Made by a program: the position numbers and the translations under genes
Notes under the pieces: model-generated
Seen by the model: the letters and a program-made list of their open reading frames with translations, nothing else
The model's database searches: none
Told to the model about the DNA's origin: nothing
DNA from: Anaerolineales bacterium
GTDB taxonomy: Bacteria > Chloroflexota > Anaerolineae > Anaerolineales > UBA6663
Reading direction: 5' to 3'
NCBI GenBank assembly: GCA_017999235.1
Contig: JAGOBN010000073.1
Coordinates: 1-10,374, forward strand
DNA length: 10,374 nucleotides
Part shown: one piece after another, positions 1 to 5,651 of the stretch
Position numbering within the stretch: the stretch's first letter is position 1
How the letters are laid out: every line of letters starts with the position of its first letter

Positions 1-1
1 G

Positions 2-109
2 GCGCGCGATTACGAACGATTGCCCGAGACCTTGGCTGGGTTGCATTACTTGGCCTTCGCCATCCTGTTGCTGGGACGCTTTGTTCAGGTAATGGCGCAT
101 TTACTGTAA
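2..109 (+). CDS. IS5-type transposase, C-terminal fragment (5' end outside window)
   Basis: The open frame from base 2 to the TAA at 107-109 encodes 35 residues, beginning ARDYERLPETLAGLHYLA. The pattern (R/K)DYER-PET followed by a hydrophobic helix is the usual C-terminal end of IS5-family DDE transposases, from established family knowledge. The catalytic part lies left of the window, so activity cannot be judged. Its stop codon sits inside the likely left terminal repeat of the neighbouring element and overlaps that element's transposase stop on the other strand (101-103). No separate right end of an IS5 element is visible. The last few codons may therefore come from the neighbouring element, which would mean the gene was truncated by its insertion. 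A natural end at this point is the alternative. Confidence 0.6.
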   Translation, partial: ARDYERLPETLAGLHYLAFAILLLGRFVQVMAHLL

Positions 110-586
110 GTCCGTAACAGGCTCTAGATCAGCGGCGGCCAGTTCGGCGGCGGTATAAGGCTTCAGTCGAGTCGCCATAGCGGCAATCAAGCGAGCAGAG
201 CCCCGCACCACCAGTGTTGGCGAAGCGTCCTTACGGCCGGTAGTGCGTCGCTCGTGATAGCGATGGGATCCAAAGACGTGCTCTCGGTCATTATTGGTTC
301 GCGGCAAATCAGCGACGTCGTAACACTGGAACAAGCCCGGCCAGTAACTCCGGGTGACCTTCAGAAAGTGCGTTACGGCCGAGGCCAATGTGCCCGCTTG
401 AGCGCGCCATCGGGTCATGGCCGCCAGCAGACCACGCAGACGCCGGCGGACGGCCGGGCCAGGCACGTCCGCCTCATTATTCAAGATGCGGGCCGCCTGA
501 TGGACCCAGGTAAACGCCTGTTGGATGGGCGCCCACAACGTTTCGGTGGCCTGAAGAGCCTGGGTCAGTAGGTGCTCCAGTTTCAC
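101..586 (-). CDS. DDE transposase, C-terminal part (frameshifted)
   Basis: This is the continuation of the upstream transposase in the -1 frame. The open frame extends back to a stop at 611-613. A GTG at 584-586 overlaps the preceding stop (GTGA), but this is probably not a true separate start. The segment carries a motif around residues 96-118 (PRTNNDREH, then HERRTTGRK). Here Glu102 is the candidate third catalytic residue, and the basic run following it is typical of this transposase group. The final codons read through the presumed IS end into flanking DNA. This is either a decayed half of one gene or the second part of a frameshift-expressed transposase. Similarity of the motif to known transposases is from memory. 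Confidence 0.65.
   Translation of the reverse strand: MKLEHLLTQALQATETLWAPIQQAFTWVHQAARILNNEADVPGPAVRRRLRGLLAAMTRWRAQAGTLASAVTHFLKVTRSYWPGLFQCYDVADLPRTNNDREHVFGSHRYHERRTTGRKDASPTLVVRGSARLIAAMATRLKPYTAAELAAADLEPVTDLQ
105..117 (+). repeat. candidate left terminal inverted repeat of the IS
   Basis: The left end reads TGTAAGTCCGTAA. The right end, read on the other strand from 1610, is TGTAAGCAATGTAA. The first six bases are identical, and GTAA recurs after three or four further bases. The match is short and needs one gap, so this is a candidate only. Confidence 0.35.
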
Positions 587-1587
587 GAGTTCGAACGGTA
601 GCGCCCCCTTTTACTGGCCTGCACCAGACTGCGTTGTATCGCGGAGAGCCGGTCTTGCAGTTGTAGGCCAGGCGCGGCCAGCGGCGGCCGCCCATCATCG
701 GTGAGGGCGCTTCGCACTGCGGAGCAGTAATCCTGAATAACACCAGCCAGTGGCGCCGAACTGCCTTCGGCACGACGCTCCAATGGCCGCACGCCCCGAA
801 CCCGCTTTTTGAGCTCTTTCTTGGCCTGTCGATCGGCTTCGTAGACCGGGAGGGCCGCTTCGCGCAGATAGTGGAACTGGCAGAGCTGATGCGGGACTGT
901 CGGCCAGACCTGGGCCACAGCTTGGCGCACGGAACGTTGACCATCGCTGATCAAGCCCGCTACCGGCACCGGCAAGTCAGCCTGAACTTCGCTGAGCAAC
1001 GCGGCTAGGTCAGCCGCGCGGCTCGAAAGCAGAGAACGCGCACGCAGGATTTCGCCACTCAAGCAATCCCGCACGACCCACAGGACTTCATGACCGACAT
1101 CCGGTTGCAGGCCATCCAGGGCGAGGATGACCCTCCCGGCCGTCCGTAGCACCTGCTGGAGCCGACGATTGTTGGTCATGGACACCGCCAGCAATTCGTC
1201 ATAGCGCGCCAGCAGGTGCGTGACGGCCCGCTCGCTGATATCCACCTGGCGGTTGTGGAGGGCCTGATGAATTTCGGGGGTGCTGCGGTGTTCACGGTAG
1301 CGCCAGGCCCCAATCTGCGCGATGACCTCCAAGCCGAACTCATGCTCGGGCAACGCCCACCGCCCTTCGGTTTCTGGCCGATAGGGCAGATGGTAGCGCT
1401 GACACGCCGAGTTCTGGCAGCGCCGGATCTTCAGCCGCAGGCGAACAATCCGGCCATCCAGGAGGGTGACACTCCGCCAGTTGTCATAGGCGTAACGCAT
1501 GGGCCGCCCACAGACGGCACAGACCGTCTGTAGACAGCTGAGCGTTTCGGCTTCAGTCGCTTGCGGGCGCGCTTTACTTCTGGCCAT
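583..1587 (-). CDS. DDE transposase, N-terminal part (frameshifted)
   Basis: This open frame of 334 residues starts at ATG 1587. Residues 23-26 (CAVC) and the cysteines at 57 and 62 resemble a zinc-binding pair. Residues about 100-130 look like a helical DNA-binding segment. The core follows: ALDGLQPD (first candidate catalytic Asp, 158), then ISDGQRSV (second candidate Asp, 215) and a CQFHY motif at 236-240. This Asp-Asp spacing and the C-x-x-H signature are typical of MULE/IS256-like DDE transposases. The frame stops at 583 before the catalytic Glu, which is found in the next frame. Alone this product should be inactive; fused by a -1 shift it would be about 495 residues. The IS family is not assigned. 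Confidence 0.75.
   Translation of the reverse strand: MARSKARPQATEAETLSCLQTVCAVCGRPMRYAYDNWRSVTLLDGRIVRLRLKIRRCQNSACQRYHLPYRPETEGRWALPEHEFGLEVIAQIGAWRYREHRSTPEIHQALHNRQVDISERAVTHLLARYDELLAVSMTNNRRLQQVLRTAGRVILALDGLQPDVGHEVLWVVRDCLSGEILRARSLLSSRAADLAALLSEVQADLPVPVAGLISDGQRSVRQAVAQVWPTVPHQLCQFHYLREAALPVYEADRQAKKELKKRVRGVRPLERRAEGSSAPLAGVIQDYCSAVRSALTDDGRPPLAAPGLQLQDRLSAIQRSLVQASKRGRYRSNS
604..612 (-). other. -1 frameshift junction at A4G5 run
   Basis: On the - strand the run AAAAGGGGG lies where the two transposase frames overlap (583-610). The upstream frame reads AAA AGG GGG CGC. Stepping back one base gives GCG CTA and enters the downstream frame. The run does not fit the canonical X XXY YYZ slippery heptamer in the upstream frame. 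A one-base loss in the run (natural decay or sequencing error) is therefore at least as likely as programmed frameshifting. Confidence 0.5.
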
Positions 1588-1596
1588 GCCGCTAGT

Positions 1597-1610
1597 TTAC
1601 ATTGCTTACA
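1597..1610 (-). repeat. candidate right terminal inverted repeat of the IS
   Basis: On the - strand this reads TGTAAGCAATGTAA, the partner of the repeat at 105-117. It lies ten bases upstream of the transposase ATG (1585-1587), a normal distance for an IS end. It is followed outward by TAG and a run of eight T. Confidence 0.35.
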
Positions 1611-1619
1611 TAGTTTTTT

Positions 1620-1634
1620 TTGGCCGCCGGCCAA
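1620..1634. promoter_or_regulatory. 15-bp inverted repeat upstream of glycan operon
   Basis: TTGGCCG-C-CGGCCAA is a perfect inverted repeat with 7-bp arms around one central base, right after a run of T. The T run precedes the repeat in the + direction and becomes A on the other strand, so it does not have the layout of an intrinsic terminator in either direction. It covers the expected -35 position of the TATAAT at 1645, so an operator role is possible. This is inference. Confidence 0.3.
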
Positions 1635-1644
1635 GCGCCTGCGT

Positions 1645-1650
1645 TATAAT
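1645..1650 (+). promoter_or_regulatory. candidate -10 box of the glycan operon promoter
   Basis: A perfect TATAAT stands in very GC-rich DNA, 48 bp before the ATG of the first operon gene. No good -35 is present. The best match is TTGGCC at 1620-1625, with a long 19-bp spacing and within the inverted repeat. Transcription would start near 1657, giving a leader of about 40 nt. Confidence 0.4.
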
Positions 1651-1698
1651 GCCGAGCAGGGCGTCCTGCGGCGCCGCCACCCACTTGCGAGTTGACCC

Positions 1699-2892
1699 AT
1701 GTCCGTTACCGATCCGGCTTCACCTTCGGCCGCGCCCGCGGTGGAAGTCTCCATCGTCATGCCCTGCCTCAACGAGCACGAGACCGTCGGCGCGTGTGTG
1801 CGCAAGGCCCGGGAGGCGCTGGCCGCCAACCAACTGGCCGGCGAAGTCATCGTGGCCGACAATGGCTCCACCGACGGCTCGATTGAATTGGCCGAGCAGA
1901 ACGGCGCGCGCGTCGTCCACCAGACGCTGCGCGGTTACGGCGCGGCCTATATGAAAGGCGTCGCCCACGCCCGCGGGCGCTACATCGTCATCGGCGATTC
2001 AGATGACACCTACGACTTCGGCGACGTGCCGCGGCTGCTGGAACGGCTGCGCGCCGGCGACGACGTGGTGCTGGGCTCGCGCTTCATGGGCCAGATCCTG
2101 CCGGGCGCCATGCCGTGGGCTAATCAGCATATCGGCAACCCGATCCTGACCACGATGCTCAACCGGCTGTTCCACCTGAAAATCTCCGACGCCCATTCCG
2201 GCCTGCGCGCCTTCACGCGGCCGGCCTGGGACAAGATGCAGCTTCAGACGCCGGGGATGGAGTTCGCGTCCGAGATGCTGATCAAGGCCGCGTTCCGGCG
2301 CCTGCGCATCAGCGAGGTGCCGATCACCTATCACCCGCGCATGGGCGACTCCAAGCTCAACCCGCTGAACGACGCCTGGCGGCACATCCGCTTCATGCTG
2401 CTCTTCAGCCCCACCTACCTCTTTATGCTGCCGGGCGCGCTGGCCCTGACGCTCGGGCTGGTGCTGACCGGGGCCCTGATGGCGGGCCCGCTGCAATTGG
2501 GCGGCCTGTACATCGGCGTGCACTACCTGGTGCTGGGCAGTCTGCTCAGCGTGCTGGGCTTGATGATGCTCAGCTTCGGCCTGTCGGCCAAGGCCTTCGC
2601 CTTCAGCGAAAATTTACTAGAAAACGAACGCTGGATTGAGCGCTTCTTTGAAGCCTTCAGCCTGGAGCGCGGCCTGGCGGCCGGCGGCCTGCTGGCCCTG
2701 GCCGGCCTGGTCATCCTGGTCACGATCCTGGCCCAGTATCTGGCCGGCTTCCAACCGGAGCGCTTCAACCAGCTGATCAACCTGCACCAGGCCATCGCCG
2801 CTTCGACCTTGTTGATGCTGGGGGCGCAAATCATGGCCTCGTCGTTCTTCATCAGTCTGTTGGAAATCCATCGCCAACACGCCGGCCGCTGA
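1699..2892 (+). CDS. GT2 glycosyltransferase, polyisoprenyl-phosphate hexose synthase-like, with C-terminal membrane helices
   Basis: A protein of 397 residues. Residues 16-230 form a GT-A/GT2 catalytic domain: SIVMPCLNE (18-26), ADNGSTDG (53-60), then GDSDDTYDF (99-107) as the metal-binding DxD region, GSRFMG (126-131) and SDAHSGLRAF (163-172). This pattern belongs to the dolichyl/undecaprenyl-phosphate mannose or glucose synthase group (DPM1/GtrB-like). Those enzymes move a hexose from a nucleotide sugar to a lipid phosphate at the inner face of the membrane. About four hydrophobic helices follow (about 240-262, 270-295, 325-350, 362-388), as in the membrane-anchored subgroup. The frame is closed just upstream at 1693, so the ATG at 1699 is the first possible start; no clear ribosome binding site precedes it. 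It leads a compact operon and could supply lipid-linked sugar to the GT-C-like proteins nearby. The sugar specificity is unknown. Confidence 0.85.
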   Translation: MSVTDPASPSAAPAVEVSIVMPCLNEHETVGACVRKAREALAANQLAGEVIVADNGSTDGSIELAEQNGARVVHQTLRGYGAAYMKGVAHARGRYIVIGDSDDTYDFGDVPRLLERLRAGDDVVLGSRFMGQILPGAMPWANQHIGNPILTTMLNRLFHLKISDAHSGLRAFTRPAWDKMQLQTPGMEFASEMLIKAAFRRLRISEVPITYHPRMGDSKLNPLNDAWRHIRFMLLFSPTYLFMLPGALALTLGLVLTGALMAGPLQLGGLYIGVHYLVLGSLLSVLGLMMLSFGLSAKAFAFSENLLENERWIERFFEAFSLERGLAAGGLLALAGLVILVTILAQYLAGFQPERFNQLINLHQAIAASTLLMLGAQIMASSFFISLLEIHRQHAGR

Positions 2893-2899
2893 CCTCGGC

Positions 2900-3832
2900 A
2901 TGGCCCCGCCGCGCATCTCCATCCTCCTGCTGACCCTCAACGGCGGCCCGCGTCTGGAAGAAACGCTGGCCGCTCTGGCGCGCCAGACCCTGGCCGGCGC
3001 GGCCGAGCTGGTGGTGATTGACTCCGGCTCCACCGACCAGACGCTGGCGGCGGTCCAAGGCCGGGCGGACCGCCTGCACCAATTGGCGCCGGGCGAGTTT
3101 GGCCACGGCCGCACACGCAACCTGGCCGCTCGCCTGGCCCAGGGCGAATGGCTGATCTATCTCTCCCAAGATGCGGTCCCCTGCGACGACCACTGGCTGG
3201 AAAAGCTGACGCGCCACCTGACCGAGCCGGAGGTGGCGGCCGTGTTCGGCCGGCAATTGCCGCCCGCCGACGTCGGCCCGATCGAGACGTTTTTCCTCGA
3301 GCAAACCTATCCGGCGCAGGCCTTTGAGCACTCGCCGCTGGCCCAACCCCGGAAGCCCGGCGGCATCCGCCGCATCTTCTTTTCCAACGTCAACTCCGCC
3401 ATCAAGAAGTCGGTCTGGGAACAATGCCCATTCCCGGAGAACGTGGTGATGAGCGAGGACGCGGCCTTTGCGCGCGCGGCGCTGGCGGCCGGCTACCGCA
3501 TCCGCTACGATCCCGAGGCGGCCGTGCGGCACGGTCATCGTTACACCCTGGCCCAGCTTTTCCGCCGCAACTTCGACAGCGGCTATTCGCTGCGCGAGAT
3601 CAGCGCCGACCGCTGGAGCGATGTAATCCGGTTGGGCGGCGGGTATGTCTGGACTGAGCTGCGCACATTGGCGCGCCAAGGCCAATGGGCGCTAATGCCG
3701 TACGCGGTGCTGTACGAGCTTGTAAAGAGCGCGGGGTTCGCGGCCGGCAAGGCGGGCCATCGGCTGCCCGCCTGGCTGCGCCCTAAGCTCTCCCTGCACC
3801 GCGGCTATTGGGCCAGCGCCCCCGAACCGTGA
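2900..3832 (+). CDS. GT2 glycosyltransferase, rhamnosyltransferase-like
   Basis: A soluble-looking protein of 310 residues with a complete GT2 fold. It has ISILLLTLNGG at the start, VVIDSGSTDQT (38-48), GEFGHGRTRNLAA (65-77), the nucleotide-binding acidic motif SQDAVP (89-94), FFSNVNSAIKK (160-170) and the catalytic-base motif MSEDAAFA (184-191). The GEFGHG-RN and SQDA signatures are typical of rhamnosyltransferases acting in O-antigen and other surface polysaccharide pathways. The acceptor would be a lipid-linked glycan in the cytoplasm. It begins 7 bp after the upstream stop and shares 4 bp with the next gene, so it is co-transcribed and probably translationally coupled. No Shine-Dalgarno sequence is seen. 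Rhamnose specificity is inferred from the family and not proven. Confidence 0.83.
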   Translation: MAPPRISILLLTLNGGPRLEETLAALARQTLAGAAELVVIDSGSTDQTLAAVQGRADRLHQLAPGEFGHGRTRNLAARLAQGEWLIYLSQDAVPCDDHWLEKLTRHLTEPEVAAVFGRQLPPADVGPIETFFLEQTYPAQAFEHSPLAQPRKPGGIRRIFFSNVNSAIKKSVWEQCPFPENVVMSEDAAFARAALAAGYRIRYDPEAAVRHGHRYTLAQLFRRNFDSGYSLREISADRWSDVIRLGGGYVWTELRTLARQGQWALMPYAVLYELVKSAGFAAGKAGHRLPAWLRPKLSLHRGYWASAPEP

Positions 3833-4854
3833 CCACCGTCGCCGTCGTTATCCTAACTTACAACAGCCAGCCCTTTCTGGAAGCGTGTCTGGCGAGCCTC
3901 CCGGCCCAACAGCCGGCGCCCACGGTGGTGGTGGCGGATAACGCCTCGCCCGACACCACCGCCGCCTGGGTGTCCGGCCAGCATCCCGAAGTTCGGCTGC
4001 TCGAACTCGGCGGCAATTGGGGCTTCGCCGGCGGCTACAACCGCGCCCTGGCCCAGGTGGACGCCGACTGGTTCGTGCTGCTCAACCCGGACGCGCGGCT
4101 CGCGCCCGGCTGGCTGGCGGCTTTGCTGGCCTTCGCCGCCGATCATCCCCAAGCCGCGATCCTGGGCGGCAAACTGCTGTTCGACCGGCCCGCCGCGCCC
4201 GGTCCCCGCACCCTGCAGAGCGCGGGCGCGCTCGTGACCAACGCCGGCACCGCTTTCGAGATCGGCTGGGGCGAACCCGACCAGGGTCAGCACGATCAGG
4301 CGCGCCCGACCGCCGCCATCCCTGGCGCCGCGCTGCTGATCCGGCGCGCCGTGTGGGAAGCGCTAGGCGGTTTCGACGCCGAGTATTTTGCCTATCTGGA
4401 AGATGTGGACCTATGCTGGCGGGCTTGGCTGGCCGGCCACGAAATCTGGTATGTGCCGGCGGCCGAAGCCTGGCACTACTACGGAGCCGCGGCGGGCGGC
4501 CGCGCCTCCTCTCTGCGCGTGCGCCTGATGCAGCGCAACCGTCTGGCCAACATGGTTAAACACCTGGAAGCCGGCACCCTGTTGAGCGGCCTGGTGACGT
4601 CCACGGCTTACGACGTGTACCGCATGCTAGAATTCGCGGCGCGGGGCCGCTGGGCCGGCCTGCGCGCGCTGGCGGCCGGCACCGGAGCTTTTAGCCGCGC
4701 CCTGCCCGGCCTGCTGGCGCAACGCCGGCGCCTGCAAAGCACGCGCCGCCGCACCGACGCCGATTTACGCCGGCGCGGCTTGCTGGTGCCGGCCTGGGCC
4801 GCCTTTCGGGAGTATCGCCGGCTGGCCGGGTTGGCCCGGTCTCGCGACCGTTGA
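3829..4854 (+). CDS. GT2 glycosyltransferase, WbbL/rhamnosyltransferase-like
   Basis: I choose the GTG at 3829, which overlaps the upstream stop as GTGA and gives 341 residues. An in-frame TTG at 3808 would add only seven unconserved residues. The GT2 domain fills the first 230 residues: VVILTYNS (6-13), VADNAS (35-40), NWGFAGGYN (63-71), LLNPDA (84-89) as the DxD-like metal site, IPGAALLIRR (164-173) and YLEDVDLCWR (189-198) with the catalytic acid. This order is that of WbbL-type rhamnosyltransferases. The remaining 110 residues are basic and helical (LLAQRRRLQSTRRR), possibly contacting membrane phospholipid. It would add a sugar to the same lipid-linked glycan as its neighbour. Its stop lies just before or within the start of the permease gene. 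Confidence 0.82.
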   Translation: MTTVAVVILTYNSQPFLEACLASLPAQQPAPTVVVADNASPDTTAAWVSGQHPEVRLLELGGNWGFAGGYNRALAQVDADWFVLLNPDARLAPGWLAALLAFAADHPQAAILGGKLLFDRPAAPGPRTLQSAGALVTNAGTAFEIGWGEPDQGQHDQARPTAAIPGAALLIRRAVWEALGGFDAEYFAYLEDVDLCWRAWLAGHEIWYVPAAEAWHYYGAAAGGRASSLRVRLMQRNRLANMVKHLEAGTLLSGLVTSTAYDVYRMLEFAARGRWAGLRALAAGTGAFSRALPGLLAQRRRLQSTRRRTDADLRRRGLLVPAWAAFREYRRLAGLARSRDR

Positions 4855-4856
4855 GT

Positions 4857-4862
4857 GGGGAG
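4857..4862 (+). promoter_or_regulatory. ribosome binding site of the ABC permease gene
   Basis: GGGGAG stands 6 nt before a GTG at 4869. It is the only textbook Shine-Dalgarno sequence inside the operon. It favours GTG 4869 over the TTG at 4851, which overlaps the upstream stop as TTGA. Confidence 0.5.
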
Positions 4863-4868
4863 ACGCGT

Positions 4869-5651
4869 GTGTTCGCTCGCCTGACTGAAATCTTCCGGTA
4901 TCGGGAAGCCGCCCGGCTGCTCACCTTGCGCGAATTGAAGGTCCGTTACAGCAACTCAACGATGGGCATTGTCTGGAGTCTGTTCCACCCATTGCTGCTG
5001 ACGGTGTTCTTCTCGATCGTGTTTTCCGTGGCCATGCCCAGCCCGATTGCCAATTACCCGATCTTCTTCCTGGCCGCGCTCCTGCCCTGGAATTTCTTCA
5101 ATGTCTCGGTGGTAGGTTCCACCAATACGATCACCGGCAACCACTCGCTGGTAAACCGCGTCTACTTCCCGCGCGAGATCCTGCCGCTGGCGGTGGTGGC
5201 CGCCAACGCGCTCAACTTCCTGGTGGCGCTGGCGCCGCTGGCGCTGCTCATGCTGGTCTTCGGCGTGCCGTTCACCTGGGCGCTGCTCTGGCTGCCGGTC
5301 CTGATCTTGGTCCAGTTCGCGCTGAGCAGCGGGCTGGCCCTGGCCTTGTCCGCGCTCAACGTCTACTTCCGCGACGTGCAGCAAATCGTCGAAGTTCTGA
5401 TGCTGCCCTGGTTTTTCCTGACACCGATTGTGTATTCAAGTGAACTGATCACCAACGCCACCGTCCGGCAACTGGTGTTCGTGGCCAACCCGATGGCCAG
5501 CCTGGTGACCTTCTACCGGCAGGCGATCTATTTTGGGCAGACACCGGACTTCGGCATGCTGGCCGTCGCCGGGGCAGAAGCGGGGCTGGTATTGGTGGCG
5601 GGCCTGATCATCTTCCGCCGCGCCAGTCCGCATTTTGTGGATGAAATTTAA
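4869..5651 (+). CDS. ABC-2 type polysaccharide export permease (Wzm/TagG-like)
   Basis: Starting at GTG 4869 the product is 260 residues, the usual length for Wzm/TagG permeases; a TTG at 4851 would add six. The family pattern is clear. A cytoplasmic amphipathic lead-in contains LRELKVRYSNSTMGIVW, about six membrane helices follow, and NRVYFPREILPLA lies between the second and third. ALNVYFRDVQQIV and the short C-terminal tail are also typical. These proteins pair with an ATPase (Wzt/TagH) to move lipid-linked polysaccharide across the inner membrane. Here no ATPase gene follows: the next gene begins before this one ends (11-bp overlap) and encodes a membrane protein of another class. The ATPase must be encoded elsewhere, or was lost or separated, perhaps to the left of the IS element. 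Confidence 0.88.
   Translation: MFARLTEIFRYREAARLLTLRELKVRYSNSTMGIVWSLFHPLLLTVFFSIVFSVAMPSPIANYPIFFLAALLPWNFFNVSVVGSTNTITGNHSLVNRVYFPREILPLAVVAANALNFLVALAPLALLMLVFGVPFTWALLWLPVLILVQFALSSGLALALSALNVYFRDVQQIVEVLMLPWFFLTPIVYSSELITNATVRQLVFVANPMASLVTFYRQAIYFGQTPDFGMLAVAGAEAGLVLVAGLIIFRRASPHFVDEI

Larger units (their letters stand above)
105..1610 (-). mobile_element. IS-like element with split DDE transposase
   Basis: This is a stretch of about 1.5 kb filled almost entirely by a - strand transposase in two frames. Imperfect inverted ends flank it: TGTAAG then GTAA at 105-117 on the left, and the complement of TGTAAG then GTAA at 1597-1610 on the right. No target-site duplication is visible outside these ends. 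The transposase belongs to a group with an N-terminal zinc-binding-like region and a MULE-like core, which I cannot place in a named IS family with confidence. The element differs from its surroundings in having almost no GCCGGC hexamers, consistent with recent arrival. Exact boundaries are inferred from the weak terminal repeats. Confidence 0.55.

Noticed and set aside
604..612. Canonical programmed -1 frameshift heptamer
   Set aside because: In the upstream frame the codons are AAA AGG GGG, which do not fit X XXY YYZ. Kept only as a junction, not called as programmed.
98..1617. Target-site duplication flanking the IS
   Set aside because: The bases outside the candidate ends (CATTTAC on the left, TAGTTTT on the right) do not match in direct orientation.
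1614..1634. Inverted repeat next to a T run as an intrinsic terminator
   Set aside because: The T run comes before the hairpin on the + strand and is an A run after it on the - strand, so neither direction has hairpin followed by U.
1692..1696. TTGAC just before the first operon gene as a -35 element
   Set aside because: It lies directly before the ATG, so its -10 would fall inside the coding region and no later start is plausible for the conserved GT2 N-terminus.
2852..3685. A 277-residue - strand open frame opposite the second glycosyltransferase gene
   Set aside because: Low-complexity composition with no motif, while the + strand frame is a clear GT2 enzyme. Antisense shadow.
4956..5384. 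A Gln/Glu/Arg/His-rich - strand open frame opposite the permease
   Set aside because: Its composition is the mirror of hydrophobic helix codons; no start signal or motif.
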